This document shows, one piece after another, positions 32,381 through 40,478 of a DNA stretch of 64,000 bases (the stretch's first letter is position 1; every line of letters begins with the position of its first letter). Source of the stretch: DASUPK01 sp963695805 (GTDB taxonomy: Bacteria; Actinomycetota; Thermoleophilia; Solirubrobacterales; 70-9); the NCBI GenBank assembly GCA_963695805.1, contig CAVOHV010000005.1:420876-484875 (forward strand), given 5' to 3'. The translations under genes were made by a program, and so were the position numbers. The notes under the pieces were generated by a model. The model did no database searches. It was not told the DNA's origin and saw only the letters and a program-made list of their open reading frames with translations.

Positions 32381-33661
32381 ATGAGGGCAATCGGGTTGGA
32401 CGTCCATCTCGAGTTCTGCGAGGTGGCGATCTCAGAAGGAGGTGAGCTCCGCTCCGCGGGGCGGATCGTGACCAGGCCGGAGGAGGTCGAGCTCTTCGCC
32501 CGGAGCCTCGGTCCCGACGATCGCGTCGCGCTCGAGGTCACCGGCAACGCCTGGGAGATCAAGCGGCTGATCGAGCCGCACGTCGCCGAGGTGATCGTCG
32601 TCTCGCCGACCGACACCGGGATCCGCTCCGCGCGGGCGAAGACCGACCGGCTCGACGCGCGAGCGCTGGCGAGGCTCCTGGCGGCGGGCGAGCTCAAGCC
32701 GGTCTGGGTGCCCGACCGCGGAACCCAGGTGATGCGCCGACGCCTGCAGCGCCGCGGCCAGCTGGTCTCGGCCCGCTCGCGGTCAAAGAACCAGATCCAC
32801 GCCACCCTGATGCGCTGCCTCGTCGGCCGGCCCCCGTTCAGTGACCTCTTCGGGGTCAACGGACGGCGCTGGCTCGCCGAGCTCGCGCTGCCCGAGGAGG
32901 AGCGCGAGTCGGTCGACTCCGCCCTGCGCCAGGTCGAGTTCCTCGACTCCGAGATCGAGGCGGTCGAGCGGTTGATCTCGGCCGCCGCGCTCGAGAGCAC
33001 CGAGGTGAGGCGACTGATGACGGTGCCGGGGGTGAGCGTGATCTGCGCGGCGACCTTCATGGCGGCGGTCGGCGAGATCGGCCGCTTCCCCTCGCCCCGC
33101 AAGCTGGCCGCCTACCTCGGGCTCGACCCCAAGGTGAGCCAGTCGGGCTCGGGCCCCGCGACCCACGGGCGGGTCTCGAAGCAGGGATCGGTCGCCGGCC
33201 GCCATGCGCTGGTAGAGGCGAGCTGGTCGGCGGTGCGCCAGCCGGGGCCGCTGCACGCGTTCTATGAGCGGATCAGGGCCCGACGCGGCCACAGCGTCGC
33301 GATCGTCGCCTGCGCGCGCAAGCTCGCCTGCCTGTTCTGGTGCCTGCTCAGCCGCTCGGAGGACTACGCCTTCGGGCAGCCGTCCCTGACGCGGAAGAAG
33401 CTGCGCCGGCTCGAGCTTGCCGCCGGCGCCCCAAGCAAGCGCGGGAGGAAGAGCGGCCCGATGGCCGCGAACGCGGCGATCCGCAAGGCCGAGCGCGAGC
33501 TCGCCGAGCAGGCCGAGGCCGCCTACCGGCGCAGCGTCCGCGACTGGCACGCGACCCAGGCGAAGAGAAAGGGCGCCGGCGCGACACCGGGGCGCGCATC
33601 TCGTGGCCCGTCAAGCGGGCAAGCAGCGCGGCAGGTCCAAGCCCCCGGGCCTGCGCTTTAG
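32381..33661 (+). CDS. IS110-family transposase
   Basis: A 426-residue recombinase from ATG 32381 after GGAGGAG. DEDD motifs are GLDVHLEFCEV, ALEVTGNAWEIK and AKTDRLDARALARLL. The C-terminal domain has MTVPGVSVICAATF, YLGLDPKVSQSGSGP with the predicted catalytic serine, and GRVSKQG. It is distinct from the 28052 protein, and longer by a basic, Ala-rich tail after about residue 345. The next closest copy in the window is the broken one at 56023. Confidence 0.93.
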   Translation: MRAIGLDVHLEFCEVAISEGGELRSAGRIVTRPEEVELFARSLGPDDRVALEVTGNAWEIKRLIEPHVAEVIVVSPTDTGIRSARAKTDRLDARALARLLAAGELKPVWVPDRGTQVMRRRLQRRGQLVSARSRSKNQIHATLMRCLVGRPPFSDLFGVNGRRWLAELALPEEERESVDSALRQVEFLDSEIEAVERLISAAALESTEVRRLMTVPGVSVICAATFMAAVGEIGRFPSPRKLAAYLGLDPKVSQSGSGPATHGRVSKQGSVAGRHALVEASWSAVRQPGPLHAFYERIRARRGHSVAIVACARKLACLFWCLLSRSEDYAFGQPSLTRKKLRRLELAAGAPSKRGRKSGPMAANAAIRKAERELAEQAEAAYRRSVRDWHATQAKRKGAGATPGRASRGPSSGQAARQVQAPGPAL

Positions 33662-33739
33662 CTCGTCGTCTGCCGGCGCCCGAGTCGAACTCTCGCAAAT
33701 AGGAGGAGGTGCGTCCAGGGTTGACTTGACTTTCATGCG

Positions 33740-33750
33740 TCGTCCGAAGC
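33740..33750 (-). repeat. Hairpin A, second half site after the IS
   Basis: TCGTCCGAAGC, the right half of the A hairpin split by the IS, with one A-to-G change. It shares TCG with the left half at 32137-32144. Confidence 0.75.
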
Positions 33751-33837
33751 AGCGGTCGCCCTATCGGTGTGACGAATTTGACGAATACCAGCGACTTTTT
33801 GAACAGATAGGCAGCGAAGTGCGAGGCAGAACTGCCC

Positions 33838-33880
33838 TTACGAAACCGAAGGTCACAGGTTCGAATCCTGTCGGGCGCGC
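33838..33880 (+). tRNA. 3' half of a tRNA-Arg(ACG)-like gene, attachment-site remnant
   Basis: Anticodon-loop sequence TTACGAA is followed by a variable loop, a T arm (ACAGG TTCGAAT CCTGT) and the acceptor strand CGGGCGC. The 5' half does not fold and no D arm precedes it. This is the fragment a tRNA-targeting element leaves at one end. A degenerate second copy is at 49451 in the opposite orientation. Confidence 0.75.
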
Positions 33881-34200
33881 TGAAGAATCCCCGCAAACGT
33901 GAGAAGTGCTTCGCGTTTCGCAGGTCTGCCGCCGCCAAGTTGGCCAGCAATGAATTGCCAATCAATCGGGAGGTTGACTGCCGGGTTCCAAGCAATTTAG
34001 GGTGGGCCTAGGAACGGTTGCTGGACTCGCTGGCGAGCCGAAGTCGACCCGCCATTTCGTCTGACGAGCCGAAGCCGACCCGCCATCCCGCTCGGTCACC
34101 GGTCCACTCGAAACCAACGAGGCCTCCCCGTTGCATAGGCAGACGGTCACGGCCTCTACAAGGAGCACGGCTGCTCCGAATATCTAAGGGAGTGACCCAC
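33881..34200. other. Intergenic stretch before the epoxide hydrolase
   Basis: About 320 bases. GAAGAATCCCC after the tRNA end resembles the start of a tRNA terminator but the partner arm is weak. Between 34036 and 34090 the phrase GAAGNCGACCCGCCAT occurs twice, about 35 bases apart. I see no gene. Confidence 0.5.
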
Positions 34201-35409
34201 ATGGCTGTCAAGGCCGATACAGCGGATGCCACGGCGATCCGTCCGTTCACGATCGAGACGCCCGAAGCGGATCTCGATGACCTGCGTGCGCGCATCGCGG
34301 CCACGCGGTGGCCAAGCAAGGAGCTCGTCGCAGATCGGTCGCAGGGCGTGCAACTCGCCACGATGCGGGAGCTGGCGCGCTACTGGACGACCGACTACGA
34401 CTGGCGCAAGTGCGAGGCACGGCTAAACGCGCTGCCGCAGTTCACGACCGAGATCGACGGGGTGGACATCGGCTTCATCCACGTGAAGTCGCCGCACGAA
34501 GACGCGTTGCCACTGATCATGACCCACGGGTGGCCCGGCTCGGTCGTCGAGCTCCTCGAGACCGTCGGCCCGCTCACCGATCCGACCGCACACGGCGGCG
34601 ACGCCGTGGACGCCTTCCACCTCGTTCTGCCGTCGATACCCGGCTATGGCTTCTCGGGTGAGCCGGCCGAGGTCGGCTGGGACGCGGCTCGCATTGGGCA
34701 AGCCTGGGCGGAGCTGATGCGCCGCCTCGGCTACACCCGCTATGTCGCCCAGGGCGGCGACCGGGGAGCCGTCGTCACCGACGCGATGGCCCGCGAAGCA
34801 CCCGAGGGGCTGGCTGGCATCCACATCAACGTGCTCACGGCGGTGGTCGTGCCCGGCGTCGCCGAGCAGCTGCCGGTGGAGTCCGAGCAGGAACGCGCGG
34901 CGCACGATGCGCTCAACACGTTCACGACGGACGGCTCCGGCTACTTCCTGGAGATGGCCACTCGGCCGCAGACGATCGGCTACGCGCTGCTGGACTCACC
35001 CGTCGCCCTCGCGGCCTGGATGCTCGACCACGACACGGACGGCTACTACAAGATCGCCGGCGCGTTCGTCGACGGCAAGCCGACCGGGAACCTGACCAAG
35101 GAGCACATCGTCGACAACGTCACGCTCTACTGGCTGAAAGGCACCGGGGCCTCCGCCGCTCGGGACTACTGGGAGGACGGACGAGCACGGGCCCGCTTCG
35201 CCGTTGAGCCCCCTCCGCCGGCGTCCGTACCGGTCGCCTTCACGACGTTCCCCGAGGAGGTCTGGGCTGCCCCGCGCAGCTGGGTCGAGGTGGCCTACCC
35301 CGACCTCGCGTACTTCAACGAGGTCGACAAGGGCGGCCACTTCGCCGCCTGGGAGGAGCCGGAGCTCTTCTCAGAAGAGGTCCGCGCGGCGTTTCGGAGG
35401 CTCCGCTAG
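34201..35409 (+). CDS. Epoxide hydrolase (EHN-domain type)
   Basis: A 402-residue alpha/beta hydrolase with the N-terminal EHN domain (RPFTIETPEADLDDLRARIAATRWP), oxyanion HGWPGS, nucleophile Asp in AQGGDRGAVV and the catalytic His in GGHFAAWEEPEL. Such enzymes hydrolyse epoxides to diols. ATG 34201 fits the family start. Its TAG overlaps a tRNA 3'-end fragment, and another tRNA fragment lies upstream, so it may be cargo of an integrated element. Confidence 0.9.
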   Translation: MAVKADTADATAIRPFTIETPEADLDDLRARIAATRWPSKELVADRSQGVQLATMRELARYWTTDYDWRKCEARLNALPQFTTEIDGVDIGFIHVKSPHEDALPLIMTHGWPGSVVELLETVGPLTDPTAHGGDAVDAFHLVLPSIPGYGFSGEPAEVGWDAARIGQAWAELMRRLGYTRYVAQGGDRGAVVTDAMAREAPEGLAGIHINVLTAVVVPGVAEQLPVESEQERAAHDALNTFTTDGSGYFLEMATRPQTIGYALLDSPVALAAWMLDHDTDGYYKIAGAFVDGKPTGNLTKEHIVDNVTLYWLKGTGASAARDYWEDGRARARFAVEPPPPASVPVAFTTFPEEVWAAPRSWVEVAYPDLAYFNEVDKGGHFAAWEEPELFSEEVRAAFRRLR

Positions 35410-35430
35410 TTCGAATCCCGCCCCCGCCAC
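35409..35430 (+). tRNA. tRNA 3'-end fragment directly after the epoxide hydrolase stop
   Basis: GTTCGAATCCCGCCCCCGCCAC is a T loop, T-stem 3' strand and acceptor 3' strand ending CCAC. It is followed at once by a strong hairpin, as real tRNA genes often are. No tRNA body precedes it, because the hydrolase coding sequence runs up to it. Isotype undetermined. Most likely an attachment-site remnant. Confidence 0.6.
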
Positions 35431-35432
35431 TC

Positions 35433-35469
35433 GAAGAACCCTTGCAACTGCGGGGGTTCTTCGCGTTTT
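35433..35469 (+). terminator. Rho-independent terminator
   Basis: Stem GAAGAACCC (35433-35441) pairs with GGGTTCTTC (35454-35462), then GCGTTTT. It sits three bases after the tRNA 3' fragment and would also end the epoxide hydrolase transcript. Confidence 0.82.
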
Positions 35470-35525
35470 GGCAGACCGGCGCGGCACGCACCCAGGTCCA
35501 TAGTTGCTTCCACCACAAAACCGCT

Positions 35526-35566
35526 GCTTTCCATGCAAAGCAGAACCCCTGCTTTTCGTCCAAAGC
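35526..35566 (-). repeat. Hairpin pair A-B in minus orientation
   Basis: Reading the plus strand: GCTTTCCATGCAAAGC (B, 35526-35541), nine bases, then GCTTTTCGTCCAAAGC (A, 35551-35566). Both are perfect. The A-to-B order on the minus strand equals that of the plus-strand pairs at 47012 and 54351. Confidence 0.92.
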
Positions 35567-35670
35567 AGGTATGCCGAGGTGGCTGATTCCCGTTGCTCAG
35601 GTCGAGTGCGCGAGTTAGGATGGCCGCCGTCCGATGAGGGGAGCTACGGTGGAAAGGAGTCCTCGCGTCT

Positions 35671-37260
35671 ATGGCTTCGACTAACCGGAGCCACTGTCTC
35701 GACCACGTTGTCGTGGTTCTCTTCGAGAACCGTTCGCTCGACAACATGCTCGGGCATCTCTACGGCCCTGACGATGGCAAGACCTTCGAGGGCGTGATCG
35801 GAAAGGACCTCAGCAACCCGATCCCGGACTGGGCCGAGCACGGCGCCGACAAGAAGGTCGTGCCCTACACGGTTGCGACCGACATGGACGCGCCGAATCC
35901 AGACTCCGGTGAGGAGTGGTACCACACGAACACGCAGCTGTTCGGCGGCCTCGACGAGCACAACCGCTTCAAGATCGGTGAGGAGGTGACCCAGCCGTGG
36001 AACGCGCCGCCACCGGGTGCGACGCCGACGATGGACGGGTTCGTGACGGACTACGTCAGCACCTTCACCGGCGAGATGGGCCGTCAGCCGACCTACGAGG
36101 AGTACGCCGAGATCATGACCGGGTACACGCCGGAGCAACTGCCGGTGCTGAACGGGATCGCGCGTGAGTTCGGCGTCTTCGACCACTGGTTCCGCGAGGT
36201 GCCCTCGCAGACGTTCATGAACCGCTCCTTCTGGACGGCGGCGACCTCGTCAGGGCTGGTCGTGAACTCTCCGGCGACCAAGTGGTTCACGAAGAACGAC
36301 GCGGAGACGATCTTCGAACGGCTCGAGCAACACGGCAAGACCTGGAAGATCTACGTGGCGGAGCCGATGCCGTTGTCGTTTCACGGCGTCATCCACTTCT
36401 CGCGCCTCAAAGATCGGCTGGCGACGAACGTGGTGCCGTTCGCCGAGTTCGAGCGCGACGCAGCGGCGGGAACCCTGCCCGACTTCTCGCTGATCGAGCC
36501 GAACATAAGCAGCGGGCACGGCGACTACCACCCGGCCTTCGGACGCTCACTGGCCGGCGTCAACGTGGACCCCATGGACCCGCCGTCCTCGGTGCTGACC
36601 GGAGAAGCCTTCCTGGAGCGCATCTTCAACGCCTACCGCTCCATGACCTCGGAGTCAGGCACGAACGCCTGGAACACCGCTCTATTGATCGGCTGGGATG
36701 AGCCGGGCGGAACCTTCGACCACGTCCCACCCGGAGCGGTCCCTCCGCCCGACCCGAAGGCGCCGGATGGCGAGTTTGGGTTCAAGTTCGACCGCTCCGG
36801 CTACCGCGTGCCCGCGATCCTCGTCTCCCCGTGGGTCCCGCAAGGCTCGGTGTTCAACGACGAGTTCCGCCACACCTCCCTGGTCGCGACCCTGCGGAAG
36901 AGCTGGGATCTCGGCGACCCGTTCACCGAGCGTGACGCCTCGTCGCGAACCTTCGACGACCTCTTCACCCTCGACGAGCCGCGCGACCCGGAGACCTGGG
37001 CGACCATCAAGGCCCTTCCGGTTCCGGCGTCACATCTCGACGAAGAGGCCCTCGCCAAGGGACTCAGCGCACTCGGCAAGACCGTGGCACCGGCGATCGT
37101 CGAGCGCGCCAAGGAACTCGGGATCAAGGTCCCAGCCGAACTCGACAAGAGCAAGGAAATGACCCCCGAGGTCATCGACCTCCTCAGGGAGGTCTGCTGG
37201 CACTTCTTCCCCCTCCTCGCTCCGGACGCCGCACCGGCTGGGCACTCGGCAAGCGCCTAA
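35671..37260 (+). CDS. Phosphoesterase family protein (phospholipase C/acid phosphatase type)
   Basis: A 529-residue protein of the alkaline-phosphatase-like phosphoesterase family: LDHVVVVLFENRSLDNMLGH has the metal-binding Glu-Asn-Arg-Ser start, and FRHTSLVATLRKSW, GWDEPGGTFDHV and SGHGDYHP are the later metal and phosphate sites. There is no signal peptide at the annotated start, although relatives are often secreted. It may cleave phospholipids or phosphomonoesters. A and B hairpin pairs, both in minus orientation, lie on either side. Confidence 0.9.
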   Translation: MASTNRSHCLDHVVVVLFENRSLDNMLGHLYGPDDGKTFEGVIGKDLSNPIPDWAEHGADKKVVPYTVATDMDAPNPDSGEEWYHTNTQLFGGLDEHNRFKIGEEVTQPWNAPPPGATPTMDGFVTDYVSTFTGEMGRQPTYEEYAEIMTGYTPEQLPVLNGIAREFGVFDHWFREVPSQTFMNRSFWTAATSSGLVVNSPATKWFTKNDAETIFERLEQHGKTWKIYVAEPMPLSFHGVIHFSRLKDRLATNVVPFAEFERDAAAGTLPDFSLIEPNISSGHGDYHPAFGRSLAGVNVDPMDPPSSVLTGEAFLERIFNAYRSMTSESGTNAWNTALLIGWDEPGGTFDHVPPGAVPPPDPKAPDGEFGFKFDRSGYRVPAILVSPWVPQGSVFNDEFRHTSLVATLRKSWDLGDPFTERDASSRTFDDLFTLDEPRDPETWATIKALPVPASHLDEEALAKGLSALGKTVAPAIVERAKELGIKVPAELDKSKEMTPEVIDLLREVCWHFFPLLAPDAAPAGHSASA

Positions 37261-37291
37261 GCGTCGAAGGTGAACAGCGATTGAAGATGCT

Positions 37292-37332
37292 GCTTTCCAT
37301 GCAAAGCAGCGGTGCTGCTTTTCGTCCAAAGC
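37292..37332 (-). repeat. Hairpin pair A-B in minus orientation
   Basis: B at 37292-37307 and A at 37317-37332, both perfect, nine bases apart as at 35526. The A hairpin abuts the stop codon of a SnoaL tail remnant. Confidence 0.92.
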
Positions 37333-37333
37333 G

Positions 37334-37372
37334 CTACTCCGCCAGCCCGGTGGCTTCGAGGGCCTCGACCCT
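37334..37372 (-). pseudogene. SnoaL gene 3'-end remnant
   Basis: On the minus strand the last codons read VEALEATGLAE then TAG, the hallmark C-terminus of the SnoaL family, one base from hairpin A. Upstream sequence does not continue a SnoaL frame. Only the tail that is part of the repeated unit is left. Confidence 0.6.
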
Positions 37373-37525
37373 TCCCGTCGTCCGCCGTACAGACGCACCC
37401 CAGCGTCTCGGCGACCAGGCATGCCCACCACTCTCCGGGCAGAGATGACTTGTCCACGGCGCCCGATCCGGCATAGGGTGGACCCGGAAGTTGTTTTGGG
37501 GCCCAAGAGAGAGAAGGAGTGGTAC

Positions 37526-37918
37526 ATGGCAGAGCAGGATGTGGAGAACCTTCGCGGCGCATACGACAGCTTCAACGCAGGCAACCCACAGACTGTGCTG
37601 GACCTGATGGCGCCCGATGTCGAGTGGATCGAGCCCGGCGGAGGCAATTCGGCCTCCGGGACGTTCAGCGGGCCCGAGAGCGTGGCAGCCGATGTGTTCA
37701 GCACGATCCCGGCGAACTTCGATGAGTTCTCCGTGAACCCGGAGAAGTTCGAGGACCAGGGCGAAACGGTGGTCGTCACCGGCCGCTTCCAGGGGAAGGC
37801 GAAGAGCGGCGCAGACCTCGACACGCCCTTCGAGCACGTCTGGGACTTCGACGCTGGCAAGGTCAAGCGGTTCAACAACGACGTGGACCAAGAGGCCTGG
37901 ACCGCCGCCTGGAGCTGA
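37526..37918 (+). CDS. SnoaL-like/NTF2-fold protein, divergent type
   Basis: A 130-residue protein from ATG 37526, with GAGAAGGAG upstream. It opens MAEQDVENLRGAYDSFNAGN with APDVEWIEPGG, the usual ketosteroid-isomerase-like start, but ends TAAWS rather than ALEAAGLSE. Unlike the other family members it has a normal leader and a terminator. It therefore belongs to a different subfamily that is not linked to the hairpin promoter module. Confidence 0.82.
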   Translation: MAEQDVENLRGAYDSFNAGNPQTVLDLMAPDVEWIEPGGGNSASGTFSGPESVAADVFSTIPANFDEFSVNPEKFEDQGETVVVTGRFQGKAKSGADLDTPFEHVWDFDAGKVKRFNNDVDQEAWTAAWS

Positions 37919-37926
37919 AACGCGGA

Positions 37927-37955
37927 GGCCCGGCGGCAAAGTCGCCGGGCCCCTT
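37927..37955 (+). terminator. Strong hairpin terminator
   Basis: GGCCCGGCG (37927-37935), a seven-base loop and CGCCGGGCC (37943-37951) form a perfect 9-bp stem eight bases after the SnoaL-like stop; CCTT follows rather than a long T run. Confidence 0.72.
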
Positions 37956-38041
37956 GGCACTCGCGTCCCCTGTCGAGTTCGCTGTCTTCCTTGGCGTGGG
38001 CGGAGCCGCCGCGATAGGCGAGCCCCGTTTCGAAGAGCGCT

Positions 38042-38079
38042 CCTTCCCATGCAAAGCGCTACCGCTTCGCGTCCAAAGC
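38042..38079 (-). repeat. Degenerate hairpin pair A-B, minus orientation
   Basis: A decayed B (CCATGCAAAGC ending at 38057) and a decayed A, GCTTCGCGTCCAAAGC (38064-38079). Order and spacing match the other pairs. Confidence 0.72.
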
Positions 38080-38195
38080 AGCATTTGTAAAGGGGGCGGT
38101 TCTCTGGTCGACGTTCAAGACCCGTCGGGCTGAGCGTGATTGACAGGCATCAGCTCGAGGGTGGAAGATGGCCCGAGCCAAAGCGAGGAGGAGCG

Positions 38196-38795
38196 ATGAG
38201 CTGGGCGTTGAGTGGAACCTATTTCGAGAACTGCACCTGCGAGGGAGCCTGCCCCTGCACGGCATCGTCCTTTCAGTGGCCGGCCGACAAGGACTTCTGC
38301 GACGTCATGTTCGCCTTCCACGTCGACTCCGGCGAGATCGATGGAACCGCCGTCGAGGATCGCTCGGTCGTTCTCCTCGTCCACATCCCGCAGGCGCAGG
38401 CGACGGACGGGAACTGGAAGCTCGGCCTCTACGTTGACGAGCGCGCGAGCGGGGAGCAGGCCGAGAAGCTCGGCGCCGTCTTCGGCGGCCAGCTCGGCGG
38501 CCCGGTGGCCGCGCTCGCTCCACTGGTCGGTGAGGTCGCTGGGGTCGAGCGGGCGCCGATCTCGTTCGTCGACGACGGGCTGAACCATCGGGTAACTGTC
38601 GGCAACGCGATCGACGCCGAGGTCGAGGACCTGACGCCGCCTGGATCCTCGGAGCCGACCAGGTTCGAGAACATCCAGCACCTGGCGGCCCCATCGGTGA
38701 CGGTGGCGCGTGCGACGAGCTCGCGGGTCAGCGGCTTCGGCATCGAGTTCGAGGGCAAGGCTGGCTCGTCCGCGCCGTTCGCCTGGAGTGGCTAG
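38196..38795 (+). CDS. DUF1326 family protein
   Basis: A 199-residue protein opening SWALSGTYFENCTCEGACPC, the Cys-rich start of DUF1326, with a CxCxxxCPC arrangement that could bind metal. The function is unknown. ATG 38196 follows GAGGAGGAGCG. Hairpin pairs in minus orientation lie on both sides (38042 and 38859), so it looks like a single-gene unit of the array. Confidence 0.85.
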   Translation: MSWALSGTYFENCTCEGACPCTASSFQWPADKDFCDVMFAFHVDSGEIDGTAVEDRSVVLLVHIPQAQATDGNWKLGLYVDERASGEQAEKLGAVFGGQLGGPVAALAPLVGEVAGVERAPISFVDDGLNHRVTVGNAIDAEVEDLTPPGSSEPTRFENIQHLAAPSVTVARATSSRVSGFGIEFEGKAGSSAPFAWSG

Positions 38796-38858
38796 GCACC
38801 CGGTCGCCTCGGCACCTTCTGCATTGGCCGCGAAAGCAGTCGGCCGCCTCAAACCGCT

Positions 38859-38899
38859 GCTTTCCATGCAAAGCGGCATACCTGCTTCTCGTCCAAAGC
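38859..38899 (-). repeat. Hairpin pair A-B, minus orientation
   Basis: B at 38859-38874 (perfect) and A at 38884-38899 (GCTTCTCGTCCAAAGC). Two bases on is the stop codon of the minus-strand SnoaL gene, so on that strand the pair follows the gene as at 46999-47052. Confidence 0.9.
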
Positions 38900-38900
38900 A

Positions 38901-39302
38901 CTAGTCCGACAGCCCGGCGGCTTCGAGGGCATCCTCAGAGTCTCCGAACACGCGCATACTCGTGATCTCGCCACCTTGGAGCTCGTAGAGGACCGCCCAG
39001 CGTGCCTCCACCTCAGCCCCGCTTCCTTTGCCTCGTCCGCGCTGGACGCTGAGCACGAGAATGCGGCTGCCGAGGTCACGCATCTCCTCGATCTCCTCGC
39101 GCCACTCTTCCCACGGGGCCACCCAGCTGGTGACGATTTGAATAAGGCGCTCGTGCCCCCTCCCTGAGGCTGCGTGGTCGGGTCGGGCGTCGGATGCGTC
39201 GACCAGCACGTTTGGATCGAAGTGACTCAGCGCCCCATCGATGTCCCCTTGGTGGAACGCCTCGTACATCCGTCGCACCACGTCCACGTTCTCCTGCGAC
39301 AT
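38901..39302 (-). CDS. SnoaL-like protein with hairpin-linked leaderless promoter
   Basis: A 133-residue family member, MSQENVDVVRRMYEAFHQGD to EDALEAAGLSD. SnoaL landmarks are FDPNVLVDASDAR, GRGHERLIQIV and GSGAEVEARWAVLYELQGGEITSMRVF. GATACT is 9 nt before the ATG and an A hairpin 15 nt before that, all on the minus strand. The complete unit (hairpin, promoter, gene, A-B pair) makes it one of the best examples of the cassette. Confidence 0.88.
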   Translation of the reverse strand: MSQENVDVVRRMYEAFHQGDIDGALSHFDPNVLVDASDARPDHAASGRGHERLIQIVTSWVAPWEEWREEIEEMRDLGSRILVLSVQRGRGKGSGAEVEARWAVLYELQGGEITSMRVFGDSEDALEAAGLSD

Positions 39303-39311
39303 CGCCCACGC

Positions 39312-39348
39312 AGTATCTCTCGGACGGGTGCTGCTTTTCGTCCAAAGT
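39312..39348 (-). promoter_or_regulatory. Hairpin A promoter module of the 39302 SnoaL gene
   Basis: Minus strand: A hairpin 39348-39333 (last base changed, GCTTTTCGTCCAAAGT on plus), 15 nt, GATACT (39317-39312), 9 nt, ATG. Spacing is identical to the modules at 39967, 42532, 43578 and 51519. Confidence 0.8.
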
Positions 39349-39378
39349 AGTAGAGCCCCGACCATGAACGCAACGCGG

Positions 39379-39756
39379 CTATTCCGCCGACTGTGCCTCT
39401 GGCGGATCATCTTTGTGACGCCGGGCGTGTCTTGCCTCGTGGCGCTCTTCGCGCACCTTCACGAAGCCGACGCCAAGTTGACGCGCCAGCTCGACCAGGA
39501 TGCCGATGCCGGTCAGCACATAGAGGGCGGTGAAGATCTTGAGGGCCTCATGGGTGAGCGTGAGGTGCGGATCAGCGATGCTCGACGTGGTCAGCGTGCA
39601 GACGGCGAAATAGAACCCGTCGATCACGTTCCAGCCCTCGCCGACGGAGTAGGTGACGGTCCCGATGAGGATGAGGAGGATCGCGGCTCCGAAGATGGCG
39701 GCGAAGCTCTCCTCCTTGGCTGCGTACTTGATCGCATGGAAGAAACGCCGGAACAT
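39379..39756 (-). CDS. Two-transmembrane ion channel with altered selectivity filter
   Basis: The protein (125 residues from ATG 39756) has two hydrophobic helices around a pore loop, the Ion_trans_2 layout. The filter position reads TLTTSSIADP where K+ channels have TTVGYGD, so GYG is replaced by SIA. The C-terminus is short and charged (EERHEARHARRHKDD). Potassium selectivity is therefore doubtful. A longer frame upstream reads through the B hairpin at 39827 and is not a credible start. Confidence 0.8.
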   Translation of the reverse strand: MFRRFFHAIKYAAKEESFAAIFGAAILLILIGTVTYSVGEGWNVIDGFYFAVCTLTTSSIADPHLTLTHEALKIFTALYVLTGIGILVELARQLGVGFVKVREERHEARHARRHKDDPPEAQSAE

Positions 39757-39826
39757 CGTGGCAACCGAGATCACCGTGCTGTGAGGCTCGCACCCGTCCC
39801 GGACGGGGTAGTCAGTCCCCACCGCT

Positions 39827-39842
39827 GCTTTCCACGCAAAGC
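39827..39842 (-). repeat. Hairpin B (GCTTTCCACGCAAAGC)
   Basis: B hairpin with one loop change (T to C), 70 bases upstream of the ion-channel start on the minus strand. Confidence 0.85.
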
Positions 39843-39966
39843 AGCACCGGCAAGCCTGGGGCACCGCGGTGTCGATGAATCAGCTACCGGTCAGCCGGAA
39901 TAGTCAGCGGCGGTAGGGCCAGCCCTGAGCGAAAAGGGGCGAACGCCTGGAGGACCGGGCACTACT

Positions 39967-40012
39967 GCTTTGCATGGAAAGCGCAACTCCTCCGCGAGAT
40001 ACTGGGCGGGCG
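39967..40012 (+). promoter_or_regulatory. Hairpin B promoter module
   Basis: Perfect B hairpin 39967-39982, 15 nt, GATACT 39998-40003, 9 nt, ATG 40013. The right arm of the hairpin occupies the place of a -35 element. Confidence 0.8.
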
Positions 40013-40412
40013 ATGTCGGAGGAGAACGTGGAGCTTGTGCGGCGAACCTATGAGGCGGCCAACCAGGGTGATTACGACGCCGTGGTGTCGTATTTCCACC
40101 CGGACATCGAGTTTCACGCCTACCCTCGATCCCCGGAGGTCGGCGTCTATCACGGCAAGCAGGCCCTTCGGGAGTACATCGAAAACGTGTGGGAGCACTT
40201 CGAAAGAGTTCGGATCGAGGTAGAGGAACTCTTGGACCCCCGGTGATCAAGTCGTCGCCGTGACCACACTGCACGCGGTGCCGAAGCGCGGTCAACAGGA
40301 AATGACCTTCCACATCGTCGAGGTCTTTACGATCCGTCACGGCCTTCTCGCCGAGCGGCGTTCGTACTCGACCCGGAACGGAGCCCTCGAAGCCGCCGGG
40401 CTTTCGGAGTAG
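40013..40412 (+). pseudogene. SnoaL-like gene with a one-base frameshift in a run of five C
   Basis: The first 77 codons (MSEENVELVRRTYEAANQGD ... EVEELLDPR) stop at 40244-40246. Removing one C from the run near 40236-40240 restores GDQVVAVTTLHAVPKRG and the full tail to NGALEAAGLSE, TAG at 40410. The protein would be about 132 residues. It is a homopolymer indel, so possibly a sequencing error; otherwise a very recent pseudogene. Confidence 0.82.
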
Positions 40413-40414
40413 CC

Positions 40415-40454
40415 GCTTTGGACGAAACGCAGCGATCCGCTTTGCATGGAAAGG
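40415..40454 (+). repeat. Hairpin pair A-B
   Basis: A at 40415-40430 (GCTTTGGACGAAACGC, one change) two bases after the SnoaL stop, and B at 40439-40454 (last base changed). Confidence 0.85.
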
Positions 40455-40478
40455 AGCACTCCCCTTGCGGGGCTCCGC

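Larger units (their letters stand above)
32145..33739 (+). mobile_element. Second IS110-family element, complete, inserted in a hairpin A loop
   Basis: The element is 1,595 bp. The ends were set by the split hairpin (GCTTTTCG ... TCGTCCGAAGC) and by short imperfect inverted repeats ATGAAAATC (32149-32157) and GACTTTCAT (33728-33736), four and three bases inside the ends. That is the same geometry as the element at 27980. It has 236 bp of 5' non-coding DNA, where IS110-group elements carry their bridge RNA. A truncated relative lies at 56023-57029. Confidence 0.82.

Noticed and set aside
35526..39842. A CRISPR array
   Set aside because: Repeats are 16 bases with gene-sized, irregular spacing and in both orientations; no cas genes are present.
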